From Nitrosotalea sp. (GTDB lineage Archaea; Thermoproteota; Nitrososphaeria; Nitrososphaerales; Nitrosopumilaceae), in contig JAHEYD010000008.1 of the NCBI GenBank assembly GCA_023251795.1, forward strand, positions 1 to 44,170: DNA of 44,170 nt, read 5' to 3'. The notes under the pieces were generated by a model. That model was not told the origin of the DNA and did no database searches. It saw only the letters and a list, made by a program, of their open reading frames with translations. The translations under genes and the position numbers were made by a program. Positions 28,369 to 38,995 of this stretch are shown piece after piece (the stretch's first letter is position 1; every line of letters starts with the position of its first letter).

Positions 28369-28626
28369 TTAGAAAATTAGTTCAACAAGTAGTCCTCCTA
28401 GAATAGTTAGTGCCCAGTCTAAGTAAGTGTGTTTTACATATTCAGGTGAAATAGAAGCTACTTTACGGTGGTCAAAAAACTCTTTGTAACCACCTATAAG
28501 TAGAGCAGCACCAAAACCATACCAAGGTTCTTTTGTAATAACAAGAACTGTGCAAGCAATAATTATTCCACCAATAAAGTGAAGTAATTTATCTGACACA
28601 CCAGACAATATTTTGAAGTTAAACAT
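28369..28626 (-). CDS. membrane protein, DKLLHFxxG motif
   Basis: 85 residues. SDKLLHFIGGIIIACTVLVI, EPWYGFGAALLIGGYKEFFD and DWALTILGGLLVELI give three hydrophobic segments. The DKxLHFxxG start and the GxxKE(F/L)xD middle resemble the YfiM/DUF2279-type small membrane proteins found in phage late modules. Role unknown, perhaps in lysis. Confidence 0.62.
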   Translation of the reverse strand: MFNFKILSGVSDKLLHFIGGIIIACTVLVITKEPWYGFGAALLIGGYKEFFDHRKVASISPEYVKHTYLDWALTILGGLLVELIF

Positions 28627-28667
28627 AGTAGTATTTTTTATTTGTTAACGATAAATATTTTTAAAGG

Positions 28668-29084
28668 TTACGGACGGTCAAATGATTTAAAGTTATCCAT
28701 CATTGTAATTCCTTGCAAGATAAGACTTTCCCAATTAATAAGACTCATCCAAAAGTCAAATTCAGGTATGCTATTTTCTAGCAAGGTGTTAAATCTTGCT
28801 TCGTAATCCTCTTCAGATTCCCCTTCTTGGATTGGAAAGGTCTCTTTAGTGATCATGATACCGTCTTGCGTGACCTTATTTTGGTTGCTGATCATTCGTG
28901 TGATGTTACGAACGGCAACAGTTGGATCATTGATTGGTTGGTCTTTTTCATCTAAAGGCACTTCCTGAAATTCAAGTTTAGCCTCGTCAAGATCGTAATC
29001 AAGATAGGCAACCTGTCTGAGTTGAATGCCTCGTGGTTTACCTGTGATGTGGTGGTTGCTGATTTTAATAAATGGTTTTTTCAT
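28668..29084 (-). CDS. tail-fibre-associated protein, unknown
   Basis: 138 residues. MKKPFIKISNHHITGKPRGI, then QVAYLDYDLDEAKLEFQEVP (beta) and an acidic middle, and FDFWMSLINWESLILQGITM. It is directly after the fibre gene, where fibre chaperones or tip proteins are often found; a chaperone role is only a guess. No family is recognised. Confidence 0.55.
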   Translation of the reverse strand: MKKPFIKISNHHITGKPRGIQLRQVAYLDYDLDEAKLEFQEVPLDEKDQPINDPTVAVRNITRMISNQNKVTQDGIMITKETFPIQEGESEEDYEARFNTLLENSIPEFDFWMSLINWESLILQGITMMDNFKSFDRP

Positions 29085-29088
29085 TGTT

Positions 29089-32000
29089 TTATACGTTTAC
29101 CCATGTTAAAGTTCCTGAATTGTTTCTTAATACTTGATTTACTGCTGCGTTATATCCTGAGATTGTTGGTAGTAGTTCAAGTATTACCTGATTAGCCGTC
29201 CTTTGCTGGATAACACCCGTTGCTGATGTGGTTAGGAAGTTACCTGTGGCGTTAGCTATTGATCTGATACGTGCTGTACCGTTGACGTCTAGGGTGTTTG
29301 TAGGAGAGTTTGTGAGAACTCCTATAGTGTTTCCTGTTATTCTTATTCTTTCTGACCCTTGAACAAAAAATCTTAAATTTTCATTTGCGAAAATTGTAAC
29401 TGACTCATTTAGGGGGTCTCCAGTAATATTGGCAGAGTCTCCTATACCCCAGAGGTTTGTATTAGAACCAGGTCTTGTCCCAAAGATACTACTTGAGCCA
29501 GTTTCAGACCTTATTGATAATGTTGCATTACCTGTTTGTCTTACTACTACTGTTGAGTTGTTAAAATTATTTCCACCAATATTTAATCTTTTATTAGTGT
29601 TATCCCATAACAACCCACTATCTCCCGCCTGGCTACTCGTATCATTCCAAAACGCCACTTGTCCACTTACACCTGTTCCTCCTACTGCCCCTATGTCAGC
29701 CCTAGTCTCCGCAGCCGTTCTCTGCTGAATCACCCCCGTAGCCGAAGTGGTCAGGAAGTTGCCTGTTGCGTTTGCTATTGATTGAATCCTTACATTGCCG
29801 TTTACATTTAACCGTTCGCCTGAGTCTGTGGCTATACCTATACTAAAATTACCCGTATTAAACAAGAAAAAACCATTTGGTTCTACTGGAGTCGTTCCTG
29901 CATTATGGGCTAGAAAAGAAACTCTAGTTGGGTATCTTCTTATATCAAATCGCTCATTTGTCGCACCTATTGCTGTAATAACTAAGCCGTTTTGAGAATC
30001 AGGGGTACCTATGGTTATTGCACCTGTTGAAATAGGTCTAAATGTTGCACTGCCTAAAACTTGCAATTTAATTGCTGATGACGATACTGTGTCTATTGAA
30101 AGTAATTTTGTAGCATTATCCCAAAATAGGTTATTGCTCCCCGTTTGACTACTCGTATCATTCCAAAACGCCACTTGTCCACTTACACCTGTTCCTCCTA
30201 CTGCCCCTATGTCAGCCCTAGTCTCCGCATCCGTTCTCTGTTGAATCACCCCCGTAGCAGAAGTAGTCAGGAAGTTACCGACACCGTTGGCGATTGTTCT
30301 GATTCGGGTAGTGCCGTTGACGTCGAGGGTGTTGGTGGGTGATATCCCACCTACGCTAAATGATCCACCAGTAGTCATCTGGAATCTTGTTGTTCCAGTA
30401 AATGAGTAATTTAAAGAGGCTACATTGCAAAAAATCATGGCATTATTAACAGCACCACCTACCATCGTTGAACCATCTCCAATTGCTAATAGAGTTGTAT
30501 TAGATGCTCCTTGACTAAAAAATAATCCTGAACCTTGACCATTAGCAGAACCTCCACGAAGTCTCATAATTGCATGATCTGAATCATTCAATACGTCAAA
30601 TGCAAATGAAGGTGCTGTACCAATGCCAATTCTTCTATTCACAGAATCGTACACAAAACTACCACTCCCCCCCACCGTATTAACACCAGTTCCAAAAGCA
30701 ACTTGTCCTGATGCAATTGTTCCTCCTACTGCCCCTATGTCAGCCCTAGTCTCCGCAGCCGTTCTCTGCTGAATCACCCCCGTAGCAGAAGTAGTCAGGA
30801 AGTTACCGACACCGTTGGCGATTGTTCTGATTCGGGCTGTGCCGTTGACATCTAGTAAATTTGTAGGAGTGCCAGAACCGATCATTACGAGGCCAGTACC
30901 GTTTGGTGTTAATGATAAGTTGCCATTTAAAGTAGTAGTTATAGATTGAGAGCCTTGAGATTGAAGTGATCCTGAATCAGTAACTAACCACCTCAATGTA
31001 GTTGTCGATCCAGAAGATACGCCTGTTTCAAATCTTATTTCAGAACCTTTAAAACCAAGTTGTCTTAGATTTGAAGTTATTGGATTATGGTTAGCGGTTA
31101 AATATACAGGAGATGAGTTTTGAGCGTTTATTAATAAACCTCTGTCAGCAGCTAAAGAGGTATTTAATGTAAATCCAAACCCTATACCAAGTGTTAATAC
31201 CCTAGTAGAAGAGTTATAGGCCATGTCATCTACTCCAGCAGCTACGCCAGCAGTATTGCCCCCAAATGCTATTTGAGTTGGCAGCAATGCACTTACTAAT
31301 CTAGCATTAATCTGCCCCTGAACCTTTCCAAATGCCTGTAAGATAGTATCTGTGTTAGCAATTGCAGTATTTCCACCGACTGTATAGCCTGTGATTGGTG
31401 AAGTTAGGTTCAGCTTGTTGTTAAATGTATTCCAATCAGTAGAACTCAACGCCCCCGTGGTAGATGTAGAAGCAAGTCCGATAGTCAACACCTGAGTAGT
31501 AGGGTTGATCGCTAGACCGTTTGCAGGTGATCCGATGGTGACGGGGTTATGACCTGCTCCTGAGATTTGACCAATAACCCAACTTTTGGTAACCAAAGAA
31601 TGATCTGTCCAATTAGCTGAATAGTCATCAGCGTATTCGAGACCTTTGGAGTTGATTTGGTCTGTTAAAACTATTGAATTGTCAGTATCAAATATTAATC
31701 CTTGACTTTGAGAATTAATGTTTTTTAATAAATCAATCCTTGACCCTATACTACTAGCCTGAAATTGATAATATGCCCCAAATAAATCACTTGTTGATGA
31801 ATCTTCCCAAGAGGCTCTAAATTGTAATTCAGCGGAATCAAAATCAAGTCCTGTACTACTAGATTCTGTACCTGATATAAAATTTGATTTTATTCGAAAA
31901 CCACTTTCAAAAACAGAATTATCTGAATAATCTATTCTACCAGCCCCATCATTACCAAGCTGAATTTGATTTAATGAATCAAGGGATAAACCTGCGCCAG

Positions 32001-32742
32001 CTTGAACACTTGTGATAAAACTTGGTCTGACAAAGATTATACCATTACTAGCACTCTTATTTATTACAGCACATACTTCTACAATATTATTTGGTGCTGT
32101 AGGTATAGTTGTTTGAAATCCTCCTGAAGTAGTAGTTGATGCATATAAAATATCTCCTTCGTTAAAAGAGTTGGTATTTATGCCTCTAATCCTACCAAAC
32201 CACATTACTTTCCCATCAGCACCATTGTCAATATCCTCACTTGTCACGCCCATGAAACGTGTAGAAGGTACAGATCCATCAGCAATAAAAGGTGCAATAA
32301 GTAATCGTCCAGAAGAGCCTAAAGTACCTGCAAACCTCACAGCAGTTCCTTTTGGGATAAGTACACCTGTTTGGTTTTTTACTGGGTAGTACTGATCTTC
32401 ACCAACTTTTAAAACAGTGCCATTCATGATAACAGCTAATGTGTTATCATCTATATCCCAGTAAGTTGTTCCCTGATCAGTTGGTGTAGAAGTTGGTGTT
32501 GTGTCATATTTAACATACCCAGTAGACAAACCTTTCTCACCAAGATCTACATCATCAACAGCACCAGTGTAAGGAACATAATCACCAATCAACCCCCCAT
32601 TAATATCACCTAAAGATATTGCTTTCTCTTCTCCAGATGATTCTCTCCACACTCTAATTAAATCAGTGGCCTGCCCTCGTTCAGTTTTGCCGAGGTCTAT
32701 AGTACGCTTAAATTCGCTTTTCTTAAAACTTTTTTCTGACAT
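29089..32742 (-). CDS. tail fibre/tail spike protein with internal repeats
   Basis: 1217 residues. The N-terminal ~100 residues probably attach to the tail. The middle is a long beta-rich part with GDGAGRIDYSDN and SSTDWNTFNNKLNLTSP. The C-terminal half has four copies of a unit LDVNGTxRIRxIANxxGNFL then TTSATGVIQQRTxAETRADI and GAVGGTxxSGQVAF, separated by variable 100-200-residue segments. Such repeats are typical of trimeric fibres that carry receptor-binding regions. It starts with a TAATG overlap to the gene upstream. It determines host binding by analogy; the receptor is unknown. Confidence 0.8.
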   Translation of the reverse strand: MSEKSFKKSEFKRTIDLGKTERGQATDLIRVWRESSGEEKAISLGDINGGLIGDYVPYTGAVDDVDLGEKGLSTGYVKYDTTPTSTPTDQGTTYWDIDDNTLAVIMNGTVLKVGEDQYYPVKNQTGVLIPKGTAVRFAGTLGSSGRLLIAPFIADGSVPSTRFMGVTSEDIDNGADGKVMWFGRIRGINTNSFNEGDILYASTTTSGGFQTTIPTAPNNIVEVCAVINKSASNGIIFVRPSFITSVQAGAGLSLDSLNQIQLGNDGAGRIDYSDNSVFESGFRIKSNFISGTESSSTGLDFDSAELQFRASWEDSSTSDLFGAYYQFQASSIGSRIDLLKNINSQSQGLIFDTDNSIVLTDQINSKGLEYADDYSANWTDHSLVTKSWVIGQISGAGHNPVTIGSPANGLAINPTTQVLTIGLASTSTTGALSSTDWNTFNNKLNLTSPITGYTVGGNTAIANTDTILQAFGKVQGQINARLVSALLPTQIAFGGNTAGVAAGVDDMAYNSSTRVLTLGIGFGFTLNTSLAADRGLLINAQNSSPVYLTANHNPITSNLRQLGFKGSEIRFETGVSSGSTTTLRWLVTDSGSLQSQGSQSITTTLNGNLSLTPNGTGLVMIGSGTPTNLLDVNGTARIRTIANGVGNFLTTSATGVIQQRTAAETRADIGAVGGTIASGQVAFGTGVNTVGGSGSFVYDSVNRRIGIGTAPSFAFDVLNDSDHAIMRLRGGSANGQGSGLFFSQGASNTTLLAIGDGSTMVGGAVNNAMIFCNVASLNYSFTGTTRFQMTTGGSFSVGGISPTNTLDVNGTTRIRTIANGVGNFLTTSATGVIQQRTDAETRADIGAVGGTGVSGQVAFWNDTSSQTGSNNLFWDNATKLLSIDTVSSSAIKLQVLGSATFRPISTGAITIGTPDSQNGLVITAIGATNERFDIRRYPTRVSFLAHNAGTTPVEPNGFFLFNTGNFSIGIATDSGERLNVNGNVRIQSIANATGNFLTTSATGVIQQRTAAETRADIGAVGGTGVSGQVAFWNDTSSQAGDSGLLWDNTNKRLNIGGNNFNNSTVVVRQTGNATLSIRSETGSSSIFGTRPGSNTNLWGIGDSANITGDPLNESVTIFANENLRFFVQGSERIRITGNTIGVLTNSPTNTLDVNGTARIRSIANATGNFLTTSATGVIQQRTANQVILELLPTISGYNAAVNQVLRNNSGTLTWVNV
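29191..30860 (-). repeat. four near-identical DNA repeats inside the fibre gene
   Basis: Units lie at about 29191-29300, 29635-29812, 30149-30330 and 30700-30855. The two central units are identical over more than 80 bases (CTACTCGTATCATTCCAAAA start). They encode GNFLTTSATGVIQQRT and the following GAVGGT segment. Their base composition is richer in C/G than the rest of the late genes. They could recombine with each other to delete or swap fibre segments. Confidence 0.8.
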
Positions 32743-35600
32743 TAGAGTTGTTTTAAATAACCTTCAATCTGAGCCTCATCTTCCACACCACTATATTCAA
32801 CAGAAGTTATAAATATCTGTTCTACTTCTCCACAAGGATTAGTGATAGATACATAACCATAGTTGTTTGTATCATTATTACCTCTTAAACACTTTTTAAG
32901 AGTAATTAGTTGTTCAAAAGATAAAGATGTTGAGAAAGATACTTTAATAGGTAAAAACAAATAATCACCGCCCCAAAAGTTAGCTATTGATACATTTGAC
33001 CCTTCTTCAATACTATCTCTATCAATATCTCCTAACAAACATTCTTCACCAACTTTAAACTGCGTGACAAGTTCTACGTTACCATCCCCTTGTTTAAACA
33101 CAATTTGATCTGTACCTAACTTACCAAAGAACCCCCCATTAATTAGCTTTGCCCAATTGTATAACATTCTCTTTGGTGTGTAGCGAACATTGTAAGAGGT
33201 GGCAGGGGAGAGGATATTGTTTATTGTTGAAAATGGTTGTGCTCCTTCTGGTAATAGTAGTGAACTTGTTGTTGTTCTTGTAATAATAACATCATTTACA
33301 CCACCAACTGTTCCAACAAGAGATTCTGCAAAACCAATAAATGTGTTATAATATACAGTACCTAAGATCTCCCATGAAGTAACACTAAAGTATACAACAG
33401 TTCTTTCCTGTAACACACCTGCCATAGAAGTATAATCAACAACTTCACCAACTTCTAACACAAAGTCATACGTTCCAGAGATGATAGTTAAAGTAGTATC
33501 TTCGTAGCTAATGTTTTCGTTTGGATACTCAAATGTTTCAGAAGGTGTGGCAGAAGTTAGTTGTACACCAAAAACTTCTTCATCTTCTTTAAAGTTGCTC
33601 TTTACTTTATTACCATCTTTTTCAAATTGTTTTCTCCTCAAGATCTCAATCTCGTAAGCAGATAGTGTAATGTCAGTTATAATTGATAACTTGTTCTTAT
33701 TTGTTTTAATTGGTGTTTGGTAGATGTGCTTTGTGTGCACATCATCTAAAGTAAATCCTTTATCAGTTTCTCTTTGTTTACTATACTTACTGAAACCCAC
33801 CTCAATCTCATTGTAATATTTTGAAGTATCTATCTCTTTAGAATAGTTACTTACTTGATCGAAGTTAAATATTTCACTATCTTGATAAAAATATTCTGCT
33901 GGTTCTAAGGCAATTAACTCTCTTTTATTAATATCATACTCAACGCCCCATCCTAAACAAAATAGCTTAGACAAACTTTCAATGATGTTTTTTGGTGCAA
34001 CTTTTAAATTCTTATCAGTTACTCCTCTGACATTGAACCCGTTAGTTAAGTACAATAAGCTACCACATCCCCCAACATCAAAAAAGTCACTCTTCAATAT
34101 CTCATACGTACTAACCTCCGTGGCACTTTTACATATCGTATTTACAACATCATAGATAGTTTCTATCTTTGCAGTAGACTGTTTAGCTTGTGTCTGACCA
34201 ACAATTTCTATTTGAGGAATTGTTATATCGTACTGGTATGGGTAAGCAGTGATTGCAGTAATAGCACCTAATGTTGGAAAAGTAACATCTGTTGGGTCAA
34301 TCTCTATGTAAATGTAGAATGAGTCATCAAAGCCCATCTCATAGGTCAGATCAATTTTAAACTCAACTACTCTGTCTGGATCTAAAAATTGTGTGGGACT
34401 AAAGTTAAATAGGGAGTTTACTGAGTTAGATTGGATTACTGTTACATTATCTCTGTCAACGTGAATAAGCTTCAACGTCATAAAAGAGAAGTCGGTAAAA
34501 CTTGCCTCGTTCTCCAAGAATAAACCCACCCAAAACTTTACTGATATATCATAGAACCCAGCTTCTTTTGCTTTAAATACATACTTTAGGTTAGGGAAGG
34601 GGTCTACGCTATCAAGTTGAAAATCATAAGTCACAAAATCTTCAAAGTCATCGTCTCCAGATCTACCATCATTAAATCTCAAATACCCCACATCAGAAGT
34701 TTTAGCAAGCCTCTCAATATCAGGATTTGGTGCATCTGGGGTTCGGAAAGCATCATCAAACCAAGCTTTCGATGCAAGTCCCAACCCAACACCAAGCACA
34801 TCTTCTGGAAGTTCGATTTTATACTCAATGCGTTTTGGTATAACTTTGCTGTATAATCTGACATCTTTGGTAAGTTCAACTTCTTGTGGTATTTCAAAAG
34901 CAGTTTGTAGTAAGTTATCAAAATCTAATTCTCTCAAACTAAAGTCAATTAACTCACCATCTTCTACTTCTTTGTACTCGTTAAAATCTACCTTACCGAT
35001 ATAAAATATTGTTAGTGCCTCTTCACTACCAAAACCATATATAAACTTTACATCTACATCAACACCTTCGCTAAATAGTTGTGATTTTAGATAGTTATAC
35101 CCAACACTACCAATCTCATAAGACAAACTATCTACAGCAAACTCATAATTAAAACCATGATATGTTTCATCACGTTCTAGCTTAAATTTACCTGTGTCAA
35201 AATTGATTGGCTCATCAAGTAGGTCAGTAGCATCGTATTCACTCAAATCAACTACATCTCCACTAAAGAACCTGTCAGTCATACTTTTAACAAAGAAGAA
35301 CTTAGGACAAGATGTGTCATAAATAGCTTCTTGCTCAGTAGGGGGTGGGATAATGCTTTCTAAAAATGTAGCTTTTAATTCAATTGCATTTGCTGGCATT
35401 GTAAAAGAATAAGATGTAGATGTACTAACAACTACACTATTTATTTTCCAATTAACAAACGAAAAATTACTAGAAGGGATTGCTAAGATATTAACTGTTG
35501 TGCCTTCTTCTTGCATGATGCCACTAGAAGAGGAAGCACCTACTTTGACACTTCCTCCATTAGTTGGATCTTTTACTACTGTTATTAAATACTGAGCCAT
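32742..35600 (-). CDS. baseplate/tail protein with N-terminal InlB-type repeat
   Basis: 952 residues. The first ~80 (LITVVKDPTNGGSVKVGASS, FVNWKINSVVV, YSFTMPANAIELKATF) match the divergent InlB B-repeat pattern (GG-V, F-x-W, M-P...A-F). The rest is beta-rich (DVVDLSEYDATDLLDEPINF, then FLPIKVSFSTSLSFEQLITL) with Cys-rich bits. Position between tape measure and fibre is that of the distal tail/hub protein, and the size fits. It overlaps both neighbours (TAATG and shared base). Function inferred from position. Confidence 0.65.
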   Translation of the reverse strand: MAQYLITVVKDPTNGGSVKVGASSSSGIMQEEGTTVNILAIPSSNFSFVNWKINSVVVSTSTSYSFTMPANAIELKATFLESIIPPPTEQEAIYDTSCPKFFFVKSMTDRFFSGDVVDLSEYDATDLLDEPINFDTGKFKLERDETYHGFNYEFAVDSLSYEIGSVGYNYLKSQLFSEGVDVDVKFIYGFGSEEALTIFYIGKVDFNEYKEVEDGELIDFSLRELDFDNLLQTAFEIPQEVELTKDVRLYSKVIPKRIEYKIELPEDVLGVGLGLASKAWFDDAFRTPDAPNPDIERLAKTSDVGYLRFNDGRSGDDDFEDFVTYDFQLDSVDPFPNLKYVFKAKEAGFYDISVKFWVGLFLENEASFTDFSFMTLKLIHVDRDNVTVIQSNSVNSLFNFSPTQFLDPDRVVEFKIDLTYEMGFDDSFYIYIEIDPTDVTFPTLGAITAITAYPYQYDITIPQIEIVGQTQAKQSTAKIETIYDVVNTICKSATEVSTYEILKSDFFDVGGCGSLLYLTNGFNVRGVTDKNLKVAPKNIIESLSKLFCLGWGVEYDINKRELIALEPAEYFYQDSEIFNFDQVSNYSKEIDTSKYYNEIEVGFSKYSKQRETDKGFTLDDVHTKHIYQTPIKTNKNKLSIITDITLSAYEIEILRRKQFEKDGNKVKSNFKEDEEVFGVQLTSATPSETFEYPNENISYEDTTLTIISGTYDFVLEVGEVVDYTSMAGVLQERTVVYFSVTSWEILGTVYYNTFIGFAESLVGTVGGVNDVIITRTTTSSLLLPEGAQPFSTINNILSPATSYNVRYTPKRMLYNWAKLINGGFFGKLGTDQIVFKQGDGNVELVTQFKVGEECLLGDIDRDSIEEGSNVSIANFWGGDYLFLPIKVSFSTSLSFEQLITLKKCLRGNNDTNNYGYVSITNPCGEVEQIFITSVEYSGVEDEAQIEGYLKQL

Positions 35601-38600
35601 TAATATCTTTTGTTTAACCTTCTTAGTCTAACATTACGTTTTACCACATAGTTTGTTACTCCCCTCTCATCAAAGTTTGTTTGGTTGATTGGGATGTTAT
35701 TTACAGCTTGTTGAAATTTTGCACCAATTAAATCATAGTCAATTTGATCTTTCTCAACTTTAATTACTGTGCTCTTATTTAGATATTTTTCAGCAACACC
35801 ATTGTAGTCAAAGTTTGGATCTGTCAATAACTTCTGAGTGATATGTGCTGGGATAACTTGTGATCCTTTAGATAGGTGTGTGATAGAAGCTTTGTCAGGA
35901 GATAGACGTGCTTGTTTAGTTCTTCCATCAATGATAAGTTCTGATCCTGCTTCACCTACTATTGCTCTGCCCTCTGGAGAATAATTAGTACCTTTCTCAA
36001 ATTGAGGGAGAGGTCTTGCTAAAACAACGGCTGCTTGTGCTGCACCAATCGCTCCCACAATGGCTGCTTCGATAAAGTTTTTAGGTGGCGGTGAAGAAGA
36101 CAATGCTCTCATTACGGCAACAGCAGTTTGTAGAGCAATTTGAAATATTGCCTCTTTTTTATCTGATTTTGCTTGTTCTATTCTTATCTTCTTTCTTCTC
36201 TCTTCGGCTTCTTTTTCGATCGCTGCAATTGCTTCTTCGTTATCCCCTGCCATTCTGATACGCTCCTGTTCCCAAGCATCAATGGCATTCATCTCATTCT
36301 CTCTTGCAAGTTGTTGATTATCAAAGATTGAACGGGTAATGTTGGATAACCCATTAGCTATCATCTCTGCCCTTCTTAATCTACCTTCTTTTTTATCCTC
36401 CTCCTCTTTATCATATTGATCATTTGCTTCTTCCTGTACTTTCTGTCTTTCTTTCCATTGTTTTATCAAAAGAGCCATTTGATCTTTGAAATCTTTTTTC
36501 TGAATATCTCCTACTTTTTTAGTAATATCTTCTTCAAATTTAACTGTATCTAGTAAAAAATCATTTGCTAAATTATTAAGTTCTAAATAATAACTTTCTC
36601 TTAATTTTATTCTTTTTTGTAGGTAGTTAGCGTCCTCTTTGTAAATTTGATCTAATATTGAAAGTTCATACTCAAATTTATTTCTTGTAATTTCTTTCTG
36701 TTTTTGAAATATTTCTTGTTGAAGTGCTAATTGCTTAATTGGATCTTTTTCTATTTTAGCTTGTAATTGAAGAGATTGTAATTGTTTTTTAAGTTCTATT
36801 TCATTTAATTGTTGTTGAATTTTAATTGACTCTTCAAGTTCTTTGTTCTTTTGTCTTAGTGCGTCAGATTCTTTGTCTAATAGATCTTCATTGAAGCTAC
36901 CTTTTTTAACCTTTTGTATATTTTTAAGTAGTTTTTCTTCTTCTACATAATTAGCAAAGAAGTTTTTATAGGCAACTTCTTTCTGCTTCATATCAAAAAG
37001 TTCTTGACTTATTAAATCTATCTTTTTTCTAGCTATTTTTTGATCTGCTGTTAACTGCTCTTCTGATAAAAGAAGTGCTTCTCCCATTTTTTGTTCTTCA
37101 ATTTCTCTGAATGTCTCATTGGTTTTTATATTTTTGAGCAACTCTTGGTAAGACTTTTTGTGAAGTTCAAACTGCTCTTTTGTAGTTTGTAACCCTTCTT
37201 TTAATCTAAAATTGTACATTTTAGTTGCCTCCTCGTTGGTAACTGTTCCATTTTTAAGAGAAACTAAAATATCTGCATAATCTGACCCTGCTTCAGTTAA
37301 CATATTAAATATGTTTGAAGTCTGCCCAGATTTAAGCATTTTTGATGTCTGATTAAACAGCCCTAATTCAGTATTTAAGGATTTTAATGCCACACCTGTC
37401 CTGTCCAATTCTACTCCTAGTTGGGCTATCATCTCTTCCCCCCTTCTAAAAACAACTGTGTCTTCAACCCCTCTCATAAAGCTGTTCCATAGGTCTACAA
37501 AAGGCTGAAAAATACCATAATTTTTATCTATAGTATTGAAAAATTTATCTGCCTCACGGGAAGCATTGCCCATATCTGTGACTAAAAATCTAAAATATTC
37601 TGATAGTATAGTTAAATTTTGTGCTAAGTCTCTACCTTCAGGAATAAATTGTTCTACAATATTTCTTCGTAAAGCATCAAAAGCACTGTTTGCAATTTCA
37701 AGATCATTAGACAATGTATCTCTCATTACACGTGCAATTTCTTCAGTTTCCCCATTTAAAATTTTATATTCTAAAGTAAGGGCTTCTATTGATTCTGCCT
37801 GTTCAACAAGGGTAAAAAAGGCACTCCTTGCTCTAACATCAACCATTTGAACTGCTGTTTCCAAGTCAATGTTTGATTTTTTTAGTGCTACTAATGCTTT
37901 ACTAAAATCTTCAGAACTCTTTACCCCTCCAGATAAACTTGAATCTAACTTACCTAATAATTTTGTCAAATCCTCTGTAGGATCTGCCATAGATGATAAT
38001 AGATTTCTCAATGCTGTACCTGCCAAAGAACCACTAATCCCTGTATCTGCAAGTTTAGATAAGGCTGCTGTAACAACTTCTATTTCTACGCCAGTTGAAA
38101 AAGCAATAGGGGCTACTAATTTCATTGATTCTCTAAACTTTTCCAAATCAAGGGCAGACCTAACAAATGAACCTGTCATAACATCAGTCACCCTAGTCAT
38201 TTCAGTTGCCTCCAAGTTAAAAGCCCTTAAAGTGGCTGCCGCAACAATACCAGATTTTACAACGTCTTCCCCTGTAGCAGTAGACAAATCCACAATAGAC
38301 TTAGTGGCTGCCAATATTTCAGAGGGATCAAAACCTAACTTAGATAGTTCTAGTTGAAGATTAGCAACTTGACCAGCAGTTTTTTCTGTTGTAGCACCTA
38401 ATTTATTAGCGTTTGATGCCAATAGTTGTAATTCATCCTCAGTTGCCCTTGAGACAGCTTGAACGCTTTTAATAGCAACTTCAAACTCCAAAGTAGATTG
38501 AACTGCTTTTAAAAGTTGGTCTTTTAAAATAGTAATCCCCCTATGCACCAATGCCGCACCAGCACCCACGCCCAAAAGAGATTGTGATAATTGACTGAAA

Positions 38601-38995
38601 TTGTTTTTAGCGTTTGCAGAAGTTTTGGAAGCTTTGTCAGTTTCAGTATTTACTTTACTTTGTTCGTTTTTTAACTTTTCAAGTTCTTTTGTGAGTTTAG
38701 CTACTTCTTTTTCGTATGCTTTAGTCGTCTCAGTTATTTTTACATTAGTTGCTTTAAAATTATCCATCTTAGCCGTAATGTCAGCCATTTCTTTAGATAG
38801 GGTTTTAGAAGATGCAGATAAAGCAGCAATGTCCTTTTTTAGTTGTGTACCAAGTGCTTGTGCCAGACCTTTACCAGCAGTCTCAGCCTGTTTAATCTCC
38901 TCAGTTATTTTAGATAGAACAGTAACAAGTTCACTGACACCATCATCGAAAGATTTCTTGTTAAATAATTCGTTAAATCCTATTTGCTTACTCAT
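35600..38995 (-). CDS. tail tape measure protein (TP901-like)
   Basis: 1131 residues. A long N-terminal coiled coil (about 20-130) leads to the TP901-type core (about 150-400) with FEVAIKSVQAVSRAT, ATGEDVVKSGIVAAATLRAF, and GISGSLAGTALRNLLSSMAD. A second coiled region runs from about 600 to 960. Then hydrophobic helices (NFIEAAIVGAIGAAQAAVVL) and FEKGTNYSPEGRAIVGEAG, the usual C-terminal stretch of tape measures. It sets tail length and probably enters the cell envelope during DNA ejection. It starts TAATG after the chaperone gene. Long tail implies a siphovirus-like particle. Confidence 0.92.
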   Translation of the reverse strand: MSKQIGFNELFNKKSFDDGVSELVTVLSKITEEIKQAETAGKGLAQALGTQLKKDIAALSASSKTLSKEMADITAKMDNFKATNVKITETTKAYEKEVAKLTKELEKLKNEQSKVNTETDKASKTSANAKNNFSQLSQSLLGVGAGAALVHRGITILKDQLLKAVQSTLEFEVAIKSVQAVSRATEDELQLLASNANKLGATTEKTAGQVANLQLELSKLGFDPSEILAATKSIVDLSTATGEDVVKSGIVAAATLRAFNLEATEMTRVTDVMTGSFVRSALDLEKFRESMKLVAPIAFSTGVEIEVVTAALSKLADTGISGSLAGTALRNLLSSMADPTEDLTKLLGKLDSSLSGGVKSSEDFSKALVALKKSNIDLETAVQMVDVRARSAFFTLVEQAESIEALTLEYKILNGETEEIARVMRDTLSNDLEIANSAFDALRRNIVEQFIPEGRDLAQNLTILSEYFRFLVTDMGNASREADKFFNTIDKNYGIFQPFVDLWNSFMRGVEDTVVFRRGEEMIAQLGVELDRTGVALKSLNTELGLFNQTSKMLKSGQTSNIFNMLTEAGSDYADILVSLKNGTVTNEEATKMYNFRLKEGLQTTKEQFELHKKSYQELLKNIKTNETFREIEEQKMGEALLLSEEQLTADQKIARKKIDLISQELFDMKQKEVAYKNFFANYVEEEKLLKNIQKVKKGSFNEDLLDKESDALRQKNKELEESIKIQQQLNEIELKKQLQSLQLQAKIEKDPIKQLALQQEIFQKQKEITRNKFEYELSILDQIYKEDANYLQKRIKLRESYYLELNNLANDFLLDTVKFEEDITKKVGDIQKKDFKDQMALLIKQWKERQKVQEEANDQYDKEEEDKKEGRLRRAEMIANGLSNITRSIFDNQQLARENEMNAIDAWEQERIRMAGDNEEAIAAIEKEAEERRKKIRIEQAKSDKKEAIFQIALQTAVAVMRALSSSPPPKNFIEAAIVGAIGAAQAAVVLARPLPQFEKGTNYSPEGRAIVGEAGSELIIDGRTKQARLSPDKASITHLSKGSQVIPAHITQKLLTDPNFDYNGVAEKYLNKSTVIKVEKDQIDYDLIGAKFQQAVNNIPINQTNFDERGVTNYVVKRNVRLRRLNKRY

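Noticed and set aside
29429-29728. Rightward open frames opposite the fibre, tape measure and tail genes
   Set aside because: They are shadows of strongly coding leftward frames, with Pro/Ser-rich non-protein-like composition.
29191-30860. CRISPR-like array in the fibre region
   Set aside because: Repeats are long, few, in frame and code for protein; spacers are 300-400 bases. They are fibre modules.
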